From assembly GCA_011009095.1 (NCBI GenBank), contig VTPC01091253.1:271863-335862 (forward strand): DNA of 64,000 bases, given 5' to 3'. Positions 23,366 through 36,001 of the stretch are shown piece by piece. Numbering within the stretch: position 1 is the stretch's first letter; each line of letters opens with the position of its first letter. This DNA is from Ignelater luminosus (lineage: Eukaryota; Arthropoda; Insecta; Coleoptera; Elateridae). A program made the translations under genes and the position numbers. The notes below the pieces were generated by a model that was given only the letters and a program-made list of their open reading frames with translations, ran no database searches and was not told where the DNA came from.

Positions 23366-23745
23366 TAGGTCAGCACATTTCATTAGAGGTTGAATAAAAC
23401 TAGGACGTATGGAAATATGAATGGTATGTTATGGAACATGATACGTGTTAGTCGCATATAATAGATTAAGTAATTGAAATGTTAGAATTAAAGACTTTTA
23501 TAAATATTGTAAATATGAAAACCATGTTGTAAATTTAATACGTTCCTTATTATTAGTTATTTATTAAATTAAACTCCTTCATATTATATTACGTATGTAT
23601 TATTTATTTTCTAGAAAAACATTTCCGTTTCATATTTACGCTATTTACAAGTCTCCAATACTAACACGTATCATGTTCCATAACATATTATTCATATTTC
23701 CATACGTTTTGGTTTTATTCAACCTCTAATGGAATGCGCTGACTA
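23366..23745. mobile_element. Inverted-repeat element, about 380 bp
   Basis: Left arm GGTCAGCACATTTCATTAGA and onward for about 95 bp is the reverse complement of the right arm ending AATGGAATGCGCTGAC, with the shared phrase ACACGTATCATGTTCCATAA. Non-coding MITE-like structure. Confidence 0.72.
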
Positions 23746-24257
23746 CAATTGAATTCACATACCATTACAATATCTTCCTTCGACATCTGTTGATTCATCA
23801 ATAGACACCCATACCTTGTTATCGGCTACACTATCTCGATTCTTTTCAGAATATTCTCGTAACAAACAGAGAGATTGTTTTATGCATAATTTTGATTCCA
23901 TGGGAATAAGTTAGTGAATTTTTCATGAAATTCTTGAAGTTAAGATTATCTACTTTGTTTAGCAGAATGTTAGCACTCGCTATCTGCCGAGTTATATCTC
24001 GTTACATATTGTTTATGATTCTGAGAAACACTTCAAAGCCTCTCAAAACTTTTGTTATCGCAACTTCCAAAGTTTTTCACTGAATTAGTTACAAAAATTT
24101 TCAACTTATGTGTTTTTAACAAAAAAATTTTTTACGAAGTATAATTAAAATAGGAACCTTTTTGGGAAAAGTGATGACTATATTACCAATAAAAACCACT
24201 TAATATTGTATAAAAAAAGTTTAATTTCCACTAAAAATGTTTTTGGCATGAAAAGAT

Positions 24258-24793
24258 ATCTTGTTTTAAGATAACCTCAGAAATATCCAATTTCCCTAAA
24301 CTAGGAGGACCAGGAATCTCAAAGAATCGTTGCATTCTTTCTATGAAATGAAAAACTGTATTTTACTTAACAGACATATTCTTTTTCAAATAAGCACATC
24401 GCTTTCATTATTTTTAAAATGTCAAGTTGCTCGCTTGACTTTTACAGTTAGTACCATTGGCAATAAATGAATTAGATTTTTTATCGAGAGACCATTTTGG
24501 AAATAATAAAAGGAAAATGTTTATTGGAAAGAGAATAAGACGAGTGTCATTAGTAATAATAAAACGGAGTGGTTGCTATTTCAAAAATTTTTTTTTTTTG
24601 AGAAGTAACATTGGTACTAAGAAGAAAAGCGTAAAGCAACCATTCTTTGCAGTTGGCAGGGTGGTTGACAAAAGTTTTCAAAAAGATGTATCAAATCATG
24701 ATCTTCTTTATTTAGCCAAGGAAAAAAAATTTGATAAATTAATAATTTAGGAAAATCAGGCATTTCTGAGGTTATCTTAAAACAAAATATTGC
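24258..24793. mobile_element. Inverted-repeat element with internal 97-codon frame
   Basis: Ends of about 45 bp (TTGTTTTAAGATAACCTCAG at 24262-24281 and its reverse complement at 24765-24785) bracket 450 bp. Inside, an open frame to the TAG at 24748-24750 starts after a TTTTACAG-like site at 24447 and is Lys/Arg- and aromatic-rich, with HFGNNKRKMFIGKRIRR and later PFFAVGRVVDKSFQ. I recognise no family. It may be a chance frame or a decayed transposon ORF. Confidence 0.6.
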
Positions 24794-25030
24794 AGATAAT
24801 AGAATTTAAAGCAGAATCAGGTTGAATATATACAGGATGCTATTTAAAACGAGCTAAAAGTGCAAACATTGTTATAACTAAACTAAATGACTCATTTTTC
24901 ACTTAATTATTGAGTCATCTTTCAAAATTAATTTCTCGAGAACCGTTTGAGATATCGAAATATAATTTTCATATTTGTAATCAACATAGAATTTTACGTC
25001 TACATCATATGTCCTACTTCCTCGGTTCCA

Positions 25031-25197
25031 TATTAAGTGAGCCATTACTGATTCTTATTTTTTTTAAAATAAGTGAGCAATTTTCGTTTTTTTATATTCT
25101 TTTTCCGAAATAAGTGCGCCATTTCTGATTTTTATTTTTTCCGAAATACGTGGGCCATTTTCGATTTTTATATTTTCAAAAATAAGTGAATCATTTA
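25031..25197. repeat. Degenerate tandem repeat, period about 45-50 bp
   Basis: About four units built on AAGTGnGCCATTTnTGATTTTTATTTTTTCCGAAAT-like sequence (starts near 25037, 25071, 25111 and 25149), diverged from one another. No function suggested. Confidence 0.6.
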
Positions 25198-25944
25198 GAA
25201 AAAACCATTTATTCCAACATTTCCTATATACAAATTTTCCAATTGCCAAAATTACCGCTCCCTTCTTCAGCCGTCCACTTTTTTGCTTTCTTAATAAAAA
25301 GTGAACTATAGCCGTTTGCATTTTGTTTGTTGAATTCGGTTTTCTCATCGCTTTAAAACTTTCGGTATTAGAATACTTTAACCTAAATATTTGACTTTTA
25401 ATTGCCGTCTTTGACAAATTAAACTGTCAAATATTTTGAAGTTCATGGCACATGTGATTAAGAATTTGGTGTATATTAAGAATAACAAATATAAAATTTA
25501 AAAAATAATTAAATGGCAATAAGTTTAAAAGTAAATGCAAATGGCTCACTTATTATGAAACAGTAATGTTTTTTAGTTCGGTTGAAAATAAAATTGATAA
25601 AATTTCCAATAAAATGGGAAGTGACCATGGGCATTTCACTCAGTCAAAAAACAGCAAATATGATGTTGTTTTTATATCCCAAGTTACAGAGTGTTTTGAA
25701 GTCAAGTCCAGCTTTTCTAAGAAAGTTCATGCTACTGGTGGATGGATGTGTTCCAAGACCTTCCTAAAAGCAATTTTCTAATTTTAATATTAAATTAAAA
25801 TAATAATAATAATTTCTCTAAACCCAGTATACAAACTTCAGACGTCACAAACACAACTTGTAGGTTATAAACACACCATCACCAAATTTGAAAATCAACC
25901 ACAGAGTTTTTTATACAACGTTCAGGATGTTTCTGGATCGTAAC

Positions 25945-26365
25945 AGGCCATGCTTTTATTTTGTTAGGTTGGAAGTGTTGCTTCCTTTTTTCTTGAAAAT
26001 TGCTGTACCTAATAAACGTTTAGTACCAATTAGTTTTGCTTTGTTAAAAGATCAAATTTTTTTTATATTTTGCATCTATTAATGCCAATTAAGAAGAACG
26101 CCGAAGATTATAAATAAAAACAAAACTTTGATTTATAAATATAAATAAATAGAAATCTTTGTGAAACAATCTTTTAAGCATAATCAATTTACAGATTTAC
26201 AAAAAAAAAGGCAATAGCGTGAAGTCAAACTGTCATAAAATCATAACCTTAAATTACGTTAAGCGTCAATAAGATTCTACAAGCCGAGTTAATAGATAAA
26301 CAGCCCAGTTTACAATACTCAAACTGTCATTTTGCTATAGCCGTATACAACCCAGAAACATCGTG
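25945..26365 (+). repeat. Dispersed repeat family R2, copy 1
   Basis: Long same-strand match to 56378-56730, sharing AGGCCATGCTTTTATTTTGT, AACGTTTAGTACC, GTCATAAAATCATAACCTTA, AAACAGCCCAGTTTACAATA and AACATCGTGAACG. Non-coding in both copies. Confidence 0.75.
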
Positions 26366-26378
26366 AACGGTGCATATA

Positions 26379-27235
26379 CAGGGTGATTCTGAAATAAAGG
26401 GTATCCTTTTAATAGGTGATAAGTGAGGCTAAAAGAAGACGAAAAATGAAAAAACGAAGTGGCTCCGTGAAAGTTGAAAATTTTGACAATTTTTCTAAAT
26501 ATTAAAAACTGAAGCCGTCTCTGGTTAGAAAAAGAAAAGTGTTTCTTGTATTGTCGCCTTAAAAAGTGAAAGTTAAGGAGATTTACGGTGTTTTTAAACC
26601 ATTGTAGTGCAAGAACGAAAATTTACCAGACATGCCTATTTTCTTGGAACTAACGCAGGTGTAGTAGCACAATGAACAATAAATGCCATCGTAAGCTACC
26701 CCCTGGACATTTTACAACTTTCCCTTCTTAAATCTGAAGTATGTTAAACATGCAGGGTTGTTGAAATTCGTTAAAACAGTAAAAAAATAATAACAAAATT
26801 TATGTTACGAACAATTAGACTCCAGTCTCACAAGCAACATTTTAATTCCTTATTATTATTTAGTCACATGAATAGGAAACATTTTAAATGGCAATGGATT
26901 ACACATACTACTTGAATGAAACATGCGTATGGAAGGTACTACTAACTATCACCTCAAATATTTAATTCAATTTGTAGAAACCAGATAAACTATTATACCC
27001 CTCACATAAATAGCAAGAACTACCTGCCAATGACAAGGACAGTCAGTTAACCCCTATCGATTTTTACTTAAGTAAAAGTATGAGAGCAGGACCGGCTTGG
27101 CTTAGCGATTAAACTTCAATCGCATTTTTCTCGGAAACGATGCAATTTTTACCTACCGTTTTTTATCGCAAATGTATGTACTATCACACTGCTATCCACC
27201 TTTAAGAGGATACACTTTATTTCGGAATCATCCTG
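26379..27235. mobile_element. Non-autonomous Tc1/mariner-type element, 857 bp
   Basis: CAGGGTGATTCTGAAATAAA at the left matches the right end TTTATTTCGGAATCATCCTG in reverse complement over about 33 bp. TA flanks both ends. The interior has no transposase frame. Confidence 0.78.
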
Positions 27236-27880
27236 TATATTTTGATGTGCGTACAAAATAAAATAAAAATTATACATATTAGTATATCGGCCATGAAATC
27301 TATAATCAGTATCGGCTGATATGTGCAAGTCAATATAAAAAAACCATTCACAAAGTTGAAGTTCTAAACGAAATTGGATGGATATTAAGCAGGACCGTAT
27401 TGTCAGTACAAACTATATATCTTTTAAAAATACCGCCATGTTTTTTTAAGTAGGATTCCAATTTTCTGTTCATGAAAGAGACAAGATGTGCCACCATTTC
27501 TATTAAACTAATAGTTTGTGGATTTATTGACACTTTTGTTAATCTCTTCAGTTATGAACAAATGTAAAACGATTGAATGAAATGTAACACAAAATATGAT
27601 ATATTATCGGTATCAGCCACTACTTTATCGATATCGAACCAAAAAAATCATATCAGCCGATTCCTAGCTTTTTTTATCAAGATTTTTAAAAAGGCGAACT
27701 ATTGAGATTCAACGATCGTTATTTTGTACATTTGGTTTTATGATTCGCACAGAACTGAAGTGCTGATAAATGTAGGTGAGGAAGTATTTTGAATTTATGC
27801 ATGCAAAATTCTTGTTCTGATTGTGTTCTAACTTGGTTTTAGTGCAATTTAAATTTATCTAAATTTTTTTTTTAATCAGA

Positions 27881-28150
27881 CAACCATTTTCATAACAAAT
27901 TTAATGTCAACTTTAAATATTAGAATGAATAAGTGAAATAATGTGGTTTTTATAATACAACTTGATCACTTTAATGTAACTCAAAATTAAGTTGACGAAA
28001 GTTTTTAACAGTTACCTTCAAAAATAATTGTTTTCCAACTGTTAAAGTACATTTTGATATTGTTATGGAAATCAAAAACTAGATTTTGCTTAAAGTGCTA
28101 AAGTTACTTTAGTTAAAGCTACTTTAGAATGTTTGCTATGAAAATGATCG
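27881..28150. mobile_element. MITE with ATTTTCATAACAAA-type ends
   Basis: CAACCATTTTCATAACAAA (27881-27899) pairs with TTTGCTATGAAAATGATCG (28132-28150). Internal phrases such as TGTCAACTTTAAA recall the 619-756 element, suggesting a related family. Non-coding. Confidence 0.6.
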
Positions 28151-28462
28151 TTAAACCAATCAAAATTATTTTACAATTTCTACTATTGCCTGTCAAGTTA
28201 ATAGGTGCATTTAGGTATGGATTTTCTAGCACGTGCTAGGTTTCAAGCGAGAACAATTTCCTGCGTTGTGCATTCAATGGACCCAGCAATTGCTGTTAAC
28301 TTACTCAGTGACATAACCTATTATGAAATGTCATTTAGAGGGTACGTTTAATACATATTGCTAAGTCAGTTCGGTCTTAAATCTCCACTTTTACATTAAA
28401 ACTGTTTCAAAACAATGAGGAAAGTTTTTAAATTTATTATCATTGATAAGTTCTTGATGTGA

Positions 28463-29725
28463 TTAATGGATGTTTCCTAAAAATCTGGACTGATATTGTA
28501 TTTAAAATTAAAATATCTCTGATAAAGAAAACGAAGATTATTTAATGTATTTTTAATTACTACAACTAAGATATATTACAAAATAACTAGCGGCTTTCTA
28601 TTACTCCTTTTCGTTAGATAACATCAATCCTTTTCTTAGTGGACTCTGCTAGCCTTCGTATAACATTTTGGTCAATTTTTCCTAAACAGTACTTAATACA
28701 ACTAATTACCTGGTCAACATTTGCAGCTCGCCAGCTTTTATTGTACACCTTTCCTTTCAAAAGTGATCAAAAGTCTTCGATCGGACGAGCTTCAGGGCAG
28801 TTAGCAAGATTGTCCTTCTTTTTGGATAACCTTGATGTTTTCATTCCTTAAACTATCGGTCACAATCTTGGTGTAATGCGAGCTAGCAAGATCAGGCCAA
28901 AACATATTCGTTTTTTTATAATTTTTACAAATATAAGAAATCAGTTTACGTCGAATACAATCATTTAAATAGGTTGAAGAGTTGATTGCAAAACCACATT
29001 TGCGAATCAAGGGAGAACTCATTCCTTTTGGGCCGATGGCTATCCAAACGAGAACTTTTCCTTCAAATTTTACGTTAGCAGGGGCGAAAGAAATATTACT
29101 GGAGTAAAATCCATTGTTCCCGTTATAATGAAGTCATGATGGTAAAATTTGCGCAGCAAGCGATTGCATTTTGGCTTTGCAAGAGCAATTTGTTTATCTG
29201 ACCGCTTTGGTATAGTTTGTTTTTTACGGTACCTTAAATTCATCTTTTTCTTAAGTGTTTTACATAAATTACCAGGACTTGCATCATATTTTCTTGTGGC
29301 TGTATGTAGTGAAATAGAGTTATTGTTTTCAAAGAGATTTTCAATTTGCCTAAGTTTCTGTGGTGTAATTTTCACAGCTTTGCGATCAGAACCATTTCTT
29401 CCGTCAACAGTCAATCCCTTCTTAAAACGCTGGATAATATTGTAGATTGTCAATTTAGATACATTTTCGGACGAAAAGTGTTTATAAGTGTACAATTTGC
29501 CAAGAGCTCTATTTTCTTCATAAAACTTGTACACACGATTTCGGAATTCTAATTCTTTCGAGCTCATTATTTAAAATCTTCAAACGAACCGACAACTCAA
29601 CCGGTGACAGTTCAAAACAACAAATGCCTACTTTATCTACCAGAACAACTAGATCTTACCAAATGGCTAAATAATGTTTCAACATGATTTTCATTTCGGT
29701 CCAAATTTTTAGGAACACCCGTTGG
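28463..29725 (-). mobile_element. Mariner/Tc-type element with broken transposase
   Basis: Inverted ends read TGTTTCCTAAAAATCTGGAC on the left and, in reverse complement, TGTTCCTAAAAATTTGGACC on the right (about 29698-29722). Between them the minus strand encodes a mariner-like transposase in at least two frames. 29567-29070 holds the N-terminal helix-turn-helix region (KHFSSENVSKLTIYNIIQRF) and a second helix block with ITPQKLRQIENLF. A second frame (about 29100-28780) holds VKFEGKVLVWIAIGPKGMS, then FWPDLASSHY with the second catalytic Asp, then PEARPIEDF with the last acidic position followed by a stop in place of the usual Trp. The frameshift near 29100 disables it. It sits in intron 3 of the ZAD gene, opposite strand. 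Confidence 0.88.
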
Positions 29726-30293
29726 AAACGTAACTTATAACCATCAAATGGCGTAAGTTATGCTGCATAACCTATAATAAATAATGTCGTAGAAATAATC
29801 ATTTTTTACTTTGTGCAATTAAAATTTGTATAAAATGTTTATTCCACAACTAAAGGCAATCACACCTTTTTAATTAATTATAAGCAAGTTATATTTTGAG
29901 GTTATGTCTTTCTATTTTCCAACATAAACATCAGCTACACTTGCTGTGTAAACACAATCTGTTTATAATAAAAAAGATCTTGATTATTTATTAGTCAACA
30001 AGGCAATTTATCCTAATTGCATAAAAATAGACAGAATTAAAGTTTGGACTGGATCGATTTTAATCCCTGCCAACTACCTTATCAAGAAGTCAAATGAAAG
30101 AAATTGCTTGGACTAATCTTCGATTTCTTAAAAGTTGGCAGTTTTTTTTTGTGGTGATTTAACCTTAAAAAAAATTATTTTGAAAATTAATTTCTAAGTA
30201 AGATTAGCAATGTGGTTGGATGAAACATGCACTGAAATGAAATATCCACACATTATAAATAACATTGAAAAAATTGCTCTTTTTAATTTTCAG
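29726..30293 (+). other. Intron 3, distal end
   Basis: Non-coding up to the TTTTTAATTTTCAG acceptor of exon 4. The last 35 bp are also conserved in the minus-strand relic. Confidence 0.65.
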
Positions 30294-30424
30294 ACTGAAC
30301 ACATAAGTGATGATGAAAATATTGATAATACTAAAGAAGAGCCTGAAACAGCATTTGTTGGCGTGCCTACTGATAATGAACAACCAGGTCCATCTAGAGT
30401 GGACAAGACAGCAGATCAAGCACC
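30294..30424 (+). CDS. ZAD zinc-finger factor, exon 4 (last constant exon)
   Basis: 131 nt from a good acceptor to a GTAAGT donor. Enters in phase 0 and leaves two bases into a codon (CC), so the next exon must supply one base. Encodes an acidic linker, TEHISDDENIDNTKEEPETA followed by a Pro-containing EQPGPSRVDKTADQAP end. No domain. Both finger exons downstream fit this phase, making this the common splice donor for alternative 3' ends. A truncated copy with the same acceptor and donor is present on the minus strand near 8187-8120. Confidence 0.82.
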
Positions 30425-32973
30425 GTAAGTACTTTTTATCTGTTTGGTTTTATAAATTTTTGAATGTGACTGAATGTGACGCAACAAAACATCTGGTTGA
30501 GAATGTTTAAAAACTGGTTTAGGTATTTATCGAAAAATTAATATTTCTGAATACATATTTAAAGTATTAATCATTAATGTGTTAAGATATATGTTTTAAA
30601 GTTCACTGCGTAATATAAAATTTGAGTTTTGATGTTTTCAATTTTTATTTAAACATAAAGTAAGGTTAGGTTTTGAATATTTTTACATTCTTAAAAATTG
30701 CAAACTACCGGTAGTTTTTAGTATTTATACCAATCAAGGTAAGTGGGGTTTTCATTTTTGAGGCGTTTTCAACCAGTTTTGAATTTCTGATTTATTTGTT
30801 TTGCATTTTAAAATTAACTTGATGTTATTCTTTTGCACATTCAGTCGAATGATATTGAAGGCAACAATGAACTGTTTTATTTTTATCTTTTTTTCTTATC
30901 TTTTTTCTTTTTTAATAAAATTTATGTTAATATTATCGTAGTTTAATTATGACCATATTGTAGTTCATTTTTGCCTTGAAATAACTTCTATTGAGTGATG
31001 GGAAGAAATGTCTTTGTAACTAAAATTTATTCTCGAGATCTTGTCATTTATTTGTTGGCATGATCTTGTCTGTAAAGACTATTTTATTATTGCTAATGAA
31101 AGGAATATATAAAAATTGAGTGTATTAGTACATTCTCATTTTTACATGAAAAATTTTTCTTAAAACCAAGAGCAGTGTGAATGCGTATGATACAAAATTA
31201 AAATATTTGGTTGCAGAGTTGAGGTTTTTTTTTGGAATTTTCTGTAATTTTACCATGCTAAGTTGCAACAATGAAAATTATTTGAACTGATATCAGAATG
31301 ATTTTGTTCTTGTTGCAACGCATTTGTTTTTTGATGCTACGATTTTATACAAACATACAGGTATGAGTTTGTGGCGTATTACTCCATTCTTACCTGCAAG
31401 CCATCTGTGAGGAGAGAGCTTGTGTTACTTTTATCAGATATCAATTGATATTTGATTACCAGTAATTCATTGCTCTCTAATAACAGAATTGTTTGATAAA
31501 ATGGTACTCTCGAGAAAGAAATAAGCTAACCTTCATCAAGAGTAAAACTTGTATCAATTGGTAATTTTCATTTGTTAAACCTTGATACAGATTTATGGCA
31601 TGAGAAAGTTGTGGGAAATTCTGAACTCCACTTGAGCCCAGCACCATACGTGCTTGTATTGCTTTTGATTTTAGAAAAGATTCTTTATCACGTAAAAGTT
31701 TATTAAGAATTTATTGTTATGCTCAATTTTTATATTTTGTGATGTTGGCAATAATTTCAAAACTATGATGTATTAGGGTATTTCAGATGTCCAAGTGTTC
31801 TTACCAACAAAATTTTTGCGCAAGTCAATAAATAAATTGCGATCTCTTGGAGATTGATTTTAGATATTACGATGTTCCCTCACCCAACACTTAAAAGTTA
31901 ATTTTTATTGATATAATGTCTACAAAACGTTGCATATTAATAACAAATCGATATTTTACGTTTGTTGTAATTCTGCACAACAAAATTTTTTGTTGTGTAA
32001 AGAGCACAATAAAATTTTTTACTGTGTTCGTTGTTAAATCGTAGCGCAATCATTTTTACAATGTTATCTTTTAACTGTATGATAATTATCATACAGTATT
32101 TTTTATGCGATTTGAAATCATAAAAATGAACAAAGCATCTTGAAATAAGTGTTTGATGTGATTTAGTGAAAACTGAACTGTTAAATTTTTGCTGTTTGTT
32201 CCGCTTTAATTTTTCAAAGTGGCACTGAATAGCAAAAATGTTGATTTTTACTACATTTCAAATTCTAACCTCACTTTTGTATTTTATAATTATAAATCCA
32301 TATTTGTAGTTTCGGTTTTGTATGGATCTTTCAAAATGGGAACTGCAAGTATGGCTGATTATACTAAGTTATAAACAAAAGTGGAATTTTGGATGTAATC
32401 TTCTCAATTATACAGTTTTGTCATAATTGGGACTCTTGCATTTGAAATGAAAGGTTATAGCCTTTAATTAATTTTAAGTGTGCCCATTGCAGTTTGTCCA
32501 TTTGTTTACAATCTGCATTGTTGCACTTGAAATTAAAAATTTTTTTGAAAAATTTATTCAATTTATTAGAAATCAACAGTAAATGTTTTATTTTAGTGTT
32601 GATTCTATCATACCGTAAACAAGTGAGGTTAGTTTTCATACTATTTTCAAAATAGGAATTACAAATAAAATTTTATTTGTGCTATTTTCTGTAAATATTA
32701 TGAAAACAAACCAAAGCGATTGTGTCACCAATAAAGTGTTTAAAAAAAAATTAACAAATCAGTCAGCATTTTTATGAATTAAACTAATATTTGGTAGTAA
32801 GATAGCACTTTAGTGCCAACTCAGAAGGTAAGTAAATTATTTGGTTTATTCTATATTTTCTTGCTACATCTTTTACTGTATCAAGAAATGTGTGAGAAAA
32901 CATAGAAGTCCAAATTGTAGCTAATTTTTGTTTTTAGTTTAATTTGATACACTGCGTTTTAAGTGGAATTTTG
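30425..32973 (+). other. Intron after exon 4, part shared with the relic
   Basis: Non-coding. From 30425 to about 32430 it aligns, inverted, with 8100-4856. A conserved GGTAAGTGG at 30736-30744 in both copies could be a splice donor of an unrecognised exon, but no open frame ends there. Similarity stops close to 32430. Confidence 0.65.
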
Positions 32974-33424
32974 TTAAAGAACCTGTTACAAAAGGGTCAG
33001 CATACAAATTTTTAGGGGTCGTGACTCCCTGTTTTTTTGGGCTCATTTGATACAGCTTTGAAAGCTCAATCTACTGGGCAAGTATCATTACTTTCTGTTT
33101 ACCTGTTCCGGAACGTCCAGGGTCCAAACTTTTGACATCTAAGTCTAGCTTTTGGTGCCGTTCTTGGAACATTCCTTTGTCTGTAAAGAGTACCAATGGT
33201 CTTCTTCCAGACAGTGGAATGTCCCTAGAATGGCACCAAAAGCCCAAAAACCTGACTGATGTCAAAAATTTGGACTCTTGTAGTTCCAAAACAGGTAAAC
33301 AGAAAGTAATGATACTTGCTCATTAGATAAAGCTTTTGAAGCTGCATGGAATGAGCCCAAAAAACCCAGGAGATTATGACCTCTAAAAACTTGTATGCCG
33401 ACCTTTTTGGAACACGTTCTTTAG
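32974..33424. mobile_element. Palindromic MITE, 450 bp
   Basis: Nearly complete inverted repeat: TTAAAGAACCTGTTACAAAA on the left pairs with the right end at 33400-33424, and inner phrases such as AAACAGGTAAACAGAAAGTA (33290-33309) pair with 33090-33110. The short frames on both strands are by-products of the palindrome. Confidence 0.82.
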
Positions 33425-33536
33425 TGCGAAGCTTGATCATTTTATTTTTAATTACATTTGAGAGGAATTAATCAAAATAATTATCTGAGAGTCTCAGACT
33501 TTTTAAATTTTTAAGACTACAAGTAATTAAAAACAG

Positions 33537-33720
33537 AAAAAGGCAAAATCTTCATGGTTATATCATTGACGAGGAGGTAAATTTGATATTAAGAACTTTG
33601 ATTGGCCACCAAAGTTTTGAGGAGTTCCATTTGGATCATTTTAATCTTGTTGAGATTTATAATGGACAAATGGAAATTACCTGGTATGAATTTTCTCTCC
33701 TAATCATTGAAAGTTTTTGA
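33537..33720 (+). CDS. Candidate alternative 3' exon A of ZAD gene
   Basis: After AAACAG, the first base completes the exon 4 codon and 60 codons follow to TGA, giving a hypothetical 309-residue isoform. The translation has a protein-like composition (KRQNLHGYIIDEEVNLIL, then SFEEFHLDHFNLVEIYNGQM) but no zinc-finger pairs, and the polypyrimidine tract is poor. A GTAAAT at 33577 could instead make 33537-33576 an internal exon ending in phase 0, which would chain to 35927-36001. Only phase, openness and position support it. Confidence 0.32.
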
Positions 33721-34944
33721 TTTGACATATAGATATAAAAAAAAATGTTATAAGCTAGTCTCATAATAGTGGTAAGTATTGAAAATCAATAAAAATGAAT
33801 CAGGCTTTGACATTTTACTCCTTCACTTCATAATATCACTGTTGATTTATCCATTTTAACTACAGGATTGGTCTTCGACAACATCATATGGACCTCTTGC
33901 TGAGTATAAAATTAAAATTCAATAAAAATAATCTTAAAAAATGCATCTAAATGATTGGCTTGGGATTTAAAGGGTGGCCATGCAGTAACGGGTATGGAAG
34001 GGCATGGGATCATTTGGGTGCATTTTTTATATTTTAAATTACTTGTGTAATGTGTTTACTACTGCAGTTGTAATTAATATTGTAATTGAACAGAGTAAGT
34101 ATAATAATAAATGCATTTTTAACAATTATACTTGTGTTTGTATTCAGTTTCACACTGACTCATTATTATTTAATATACAGCATGATCCAAGGAAAAGGTC
34201 ACAAATGGAAAATATTTTTAATTATAAATTTTTTGTTGACTAGTCATATAGAATTTTTTTTTATTGATATTTTCTTGGAAATGACATTGTGATTAAAATG
34301 CTTTTCCTGGATCACACCCTGTAGGTAAGGTGTGCCAAAAATATTCTATCAATTGTATCGATTGGTTTTTTGCATTGATTTCCTTGTGCATTACTTAGTT
34401 ATTTAATTCTCTCTAAAATACATTTCTATTGACTTGTACTAACTTGATTTTACACTGCATAATTTTCAAAGTGTGTTGCAATAGCTACTGACGGTTCCTC
34501 AGAAATTTACTTGAGAGATTTCTACTCGACATTTATGCTCTTTTTTGTGAGATAATCTATTCACTCAAACTTGAAAGTGGGAATGCACCCTTGTTAATCT
34601 TTAATATACAATAAGTTACGATTTGACATTAACTTTATCTAAATAAACCTAACATGTATTGTGACATTACATAACGAGAGTAAATGGTTTTCTAAAAAGA
34701 CAGAAAGTAAAGTCATTGCTATAGTGCCTTTTGTTGTCAGGGTGAGTGAGTGCATCCTATATCAATCAGATAATATTGTTGGAATATGTATGGCACACCT
34801 GACCAAGTTGGTAAAAAACAACCCTGATACAGTCTCTGTTATTGTTAAAGTTGTTAGCGTCAACATTTATCAATATGTGTTTCATTAATGAAGGAATTTA
34901 GCATAAACTTTTTCAATGTTTGATTAGATTTGGAATAAAGTATA

Positions 34945-35837
34945 CAGTGTGGTATTAAAGTATGGAATATTTAAAAAAAAGCGAACTCAACATGTTTTTT
35001 TTAAAAACGCCGAGACAGGTCGATTTTAATTTTTAAAAATACACATTAATACGTGCGATTCACCTTCCGACTTTCATTTGTTTTTTAGTTATGACGTCAT
35101 CACAATATAGATTTTTAGTAGTGGAATCTGATAGTGATTTTTCTTCCCTTTATGATCATGCAAATAAATCCTAAGGTTGCATAACAAAAATTCTGAGAAA
35201 AATCGAGCTAAACATTTAATGTTGATATTATCGTATTTAATAGTAAATTATTCTAAATTATGATATTAAAATACTACAACATAAAATTAGATTAAATGTT
35301 AGTATTATCCAAGATAACAAATAATTTAGACCATGAACGGAACGTAAATTGCTTGTTGAAGTATCTTTCGTTTTTATCTTACAACCTTTGCAGCATACTG
35401 AATAATCAAAATAAAAAATTTTAAATCTAGCAAACTGTTTCATACGGGCATTTTATCAATCTTCAAGGCTCTTGACATAATTATTGTAGTTTATTGTAGA
35501 ATACTAATAATATTCTACTAAATCACGAAATATGATAATATCAACATCAAGTGTTCAGCTCAATTTTTCTCAGAATTTTTGTTATGCAACCTTAGTATTT
35601 ATTTGCTTGATCATAAAGAGAAGAAAAATCACTATCGGATTCCACTACTAAAAATGTATATTGTCATTTAAATTTTTTTGTGATAACTTCATAACTGAAA
35701 TACAAATGAAAGTCGGAAGGTAAATCCCACGTATTAATGCGTATTTTTAAAAACTAAAATCGACCTGTCTTAGCGTTTTTAAAAAAACATGTTGAGTTCG
35801 CTTTTTTTTTAATATTCCATACTTTAATCCCACACTG
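34945..35837. mobile_element. Long foldback element, 893 bp
   Basis: CAGTGTGGTATTAAAGTATG on the left returns as its reverse complement on the right. The arms exceed 300 bp and include AAGCGAACTCAACATGTTTT and TCTGAGAAAAATCGAGCT in both orientations. TATA borders both ends. The loop lies about 35270-35500. No coding. A transcript through it would fold into a long hairpin. Confidence 0.88.
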
Positions 35838-35926
35838 TATAGTAATCATATTTACAATTTGACTTGGAGTGACTCATCTGAAAGTGTTTTTCTGTAATCT
35901 TTCAAATTCTCTATTTTAACATATAG

Positions 35927-36001
35927 GGTATGGAGATAACAGCACAATTTATTGGGAAATTACAAGGAAGTTATGATTCTGATTGTATTGGAAATTTACA
36001 G
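35927..36001 (+). CDS. Candidate 25-codon internal exon
   Basis: Bounded by TAACATATAG and GTAAGG, phase 0 at both ends, with an open frame (MEITAQFIGKLQGSYDSDCI). It would fit after the short form of the exon at 33537-33576. No domain and no confirmed downstream exon, so it is speculative. Confidence 0.25.

Noticed and set aside
29149..29552. Plus-strand frames over the mariner relic
   Set aside because: They are antisense to the recognisable transposase frame.
33071..33440. Overlapping frames on both strands
   Set aside because: They arise from the palindromic MITE, which makes mirrored open frames.
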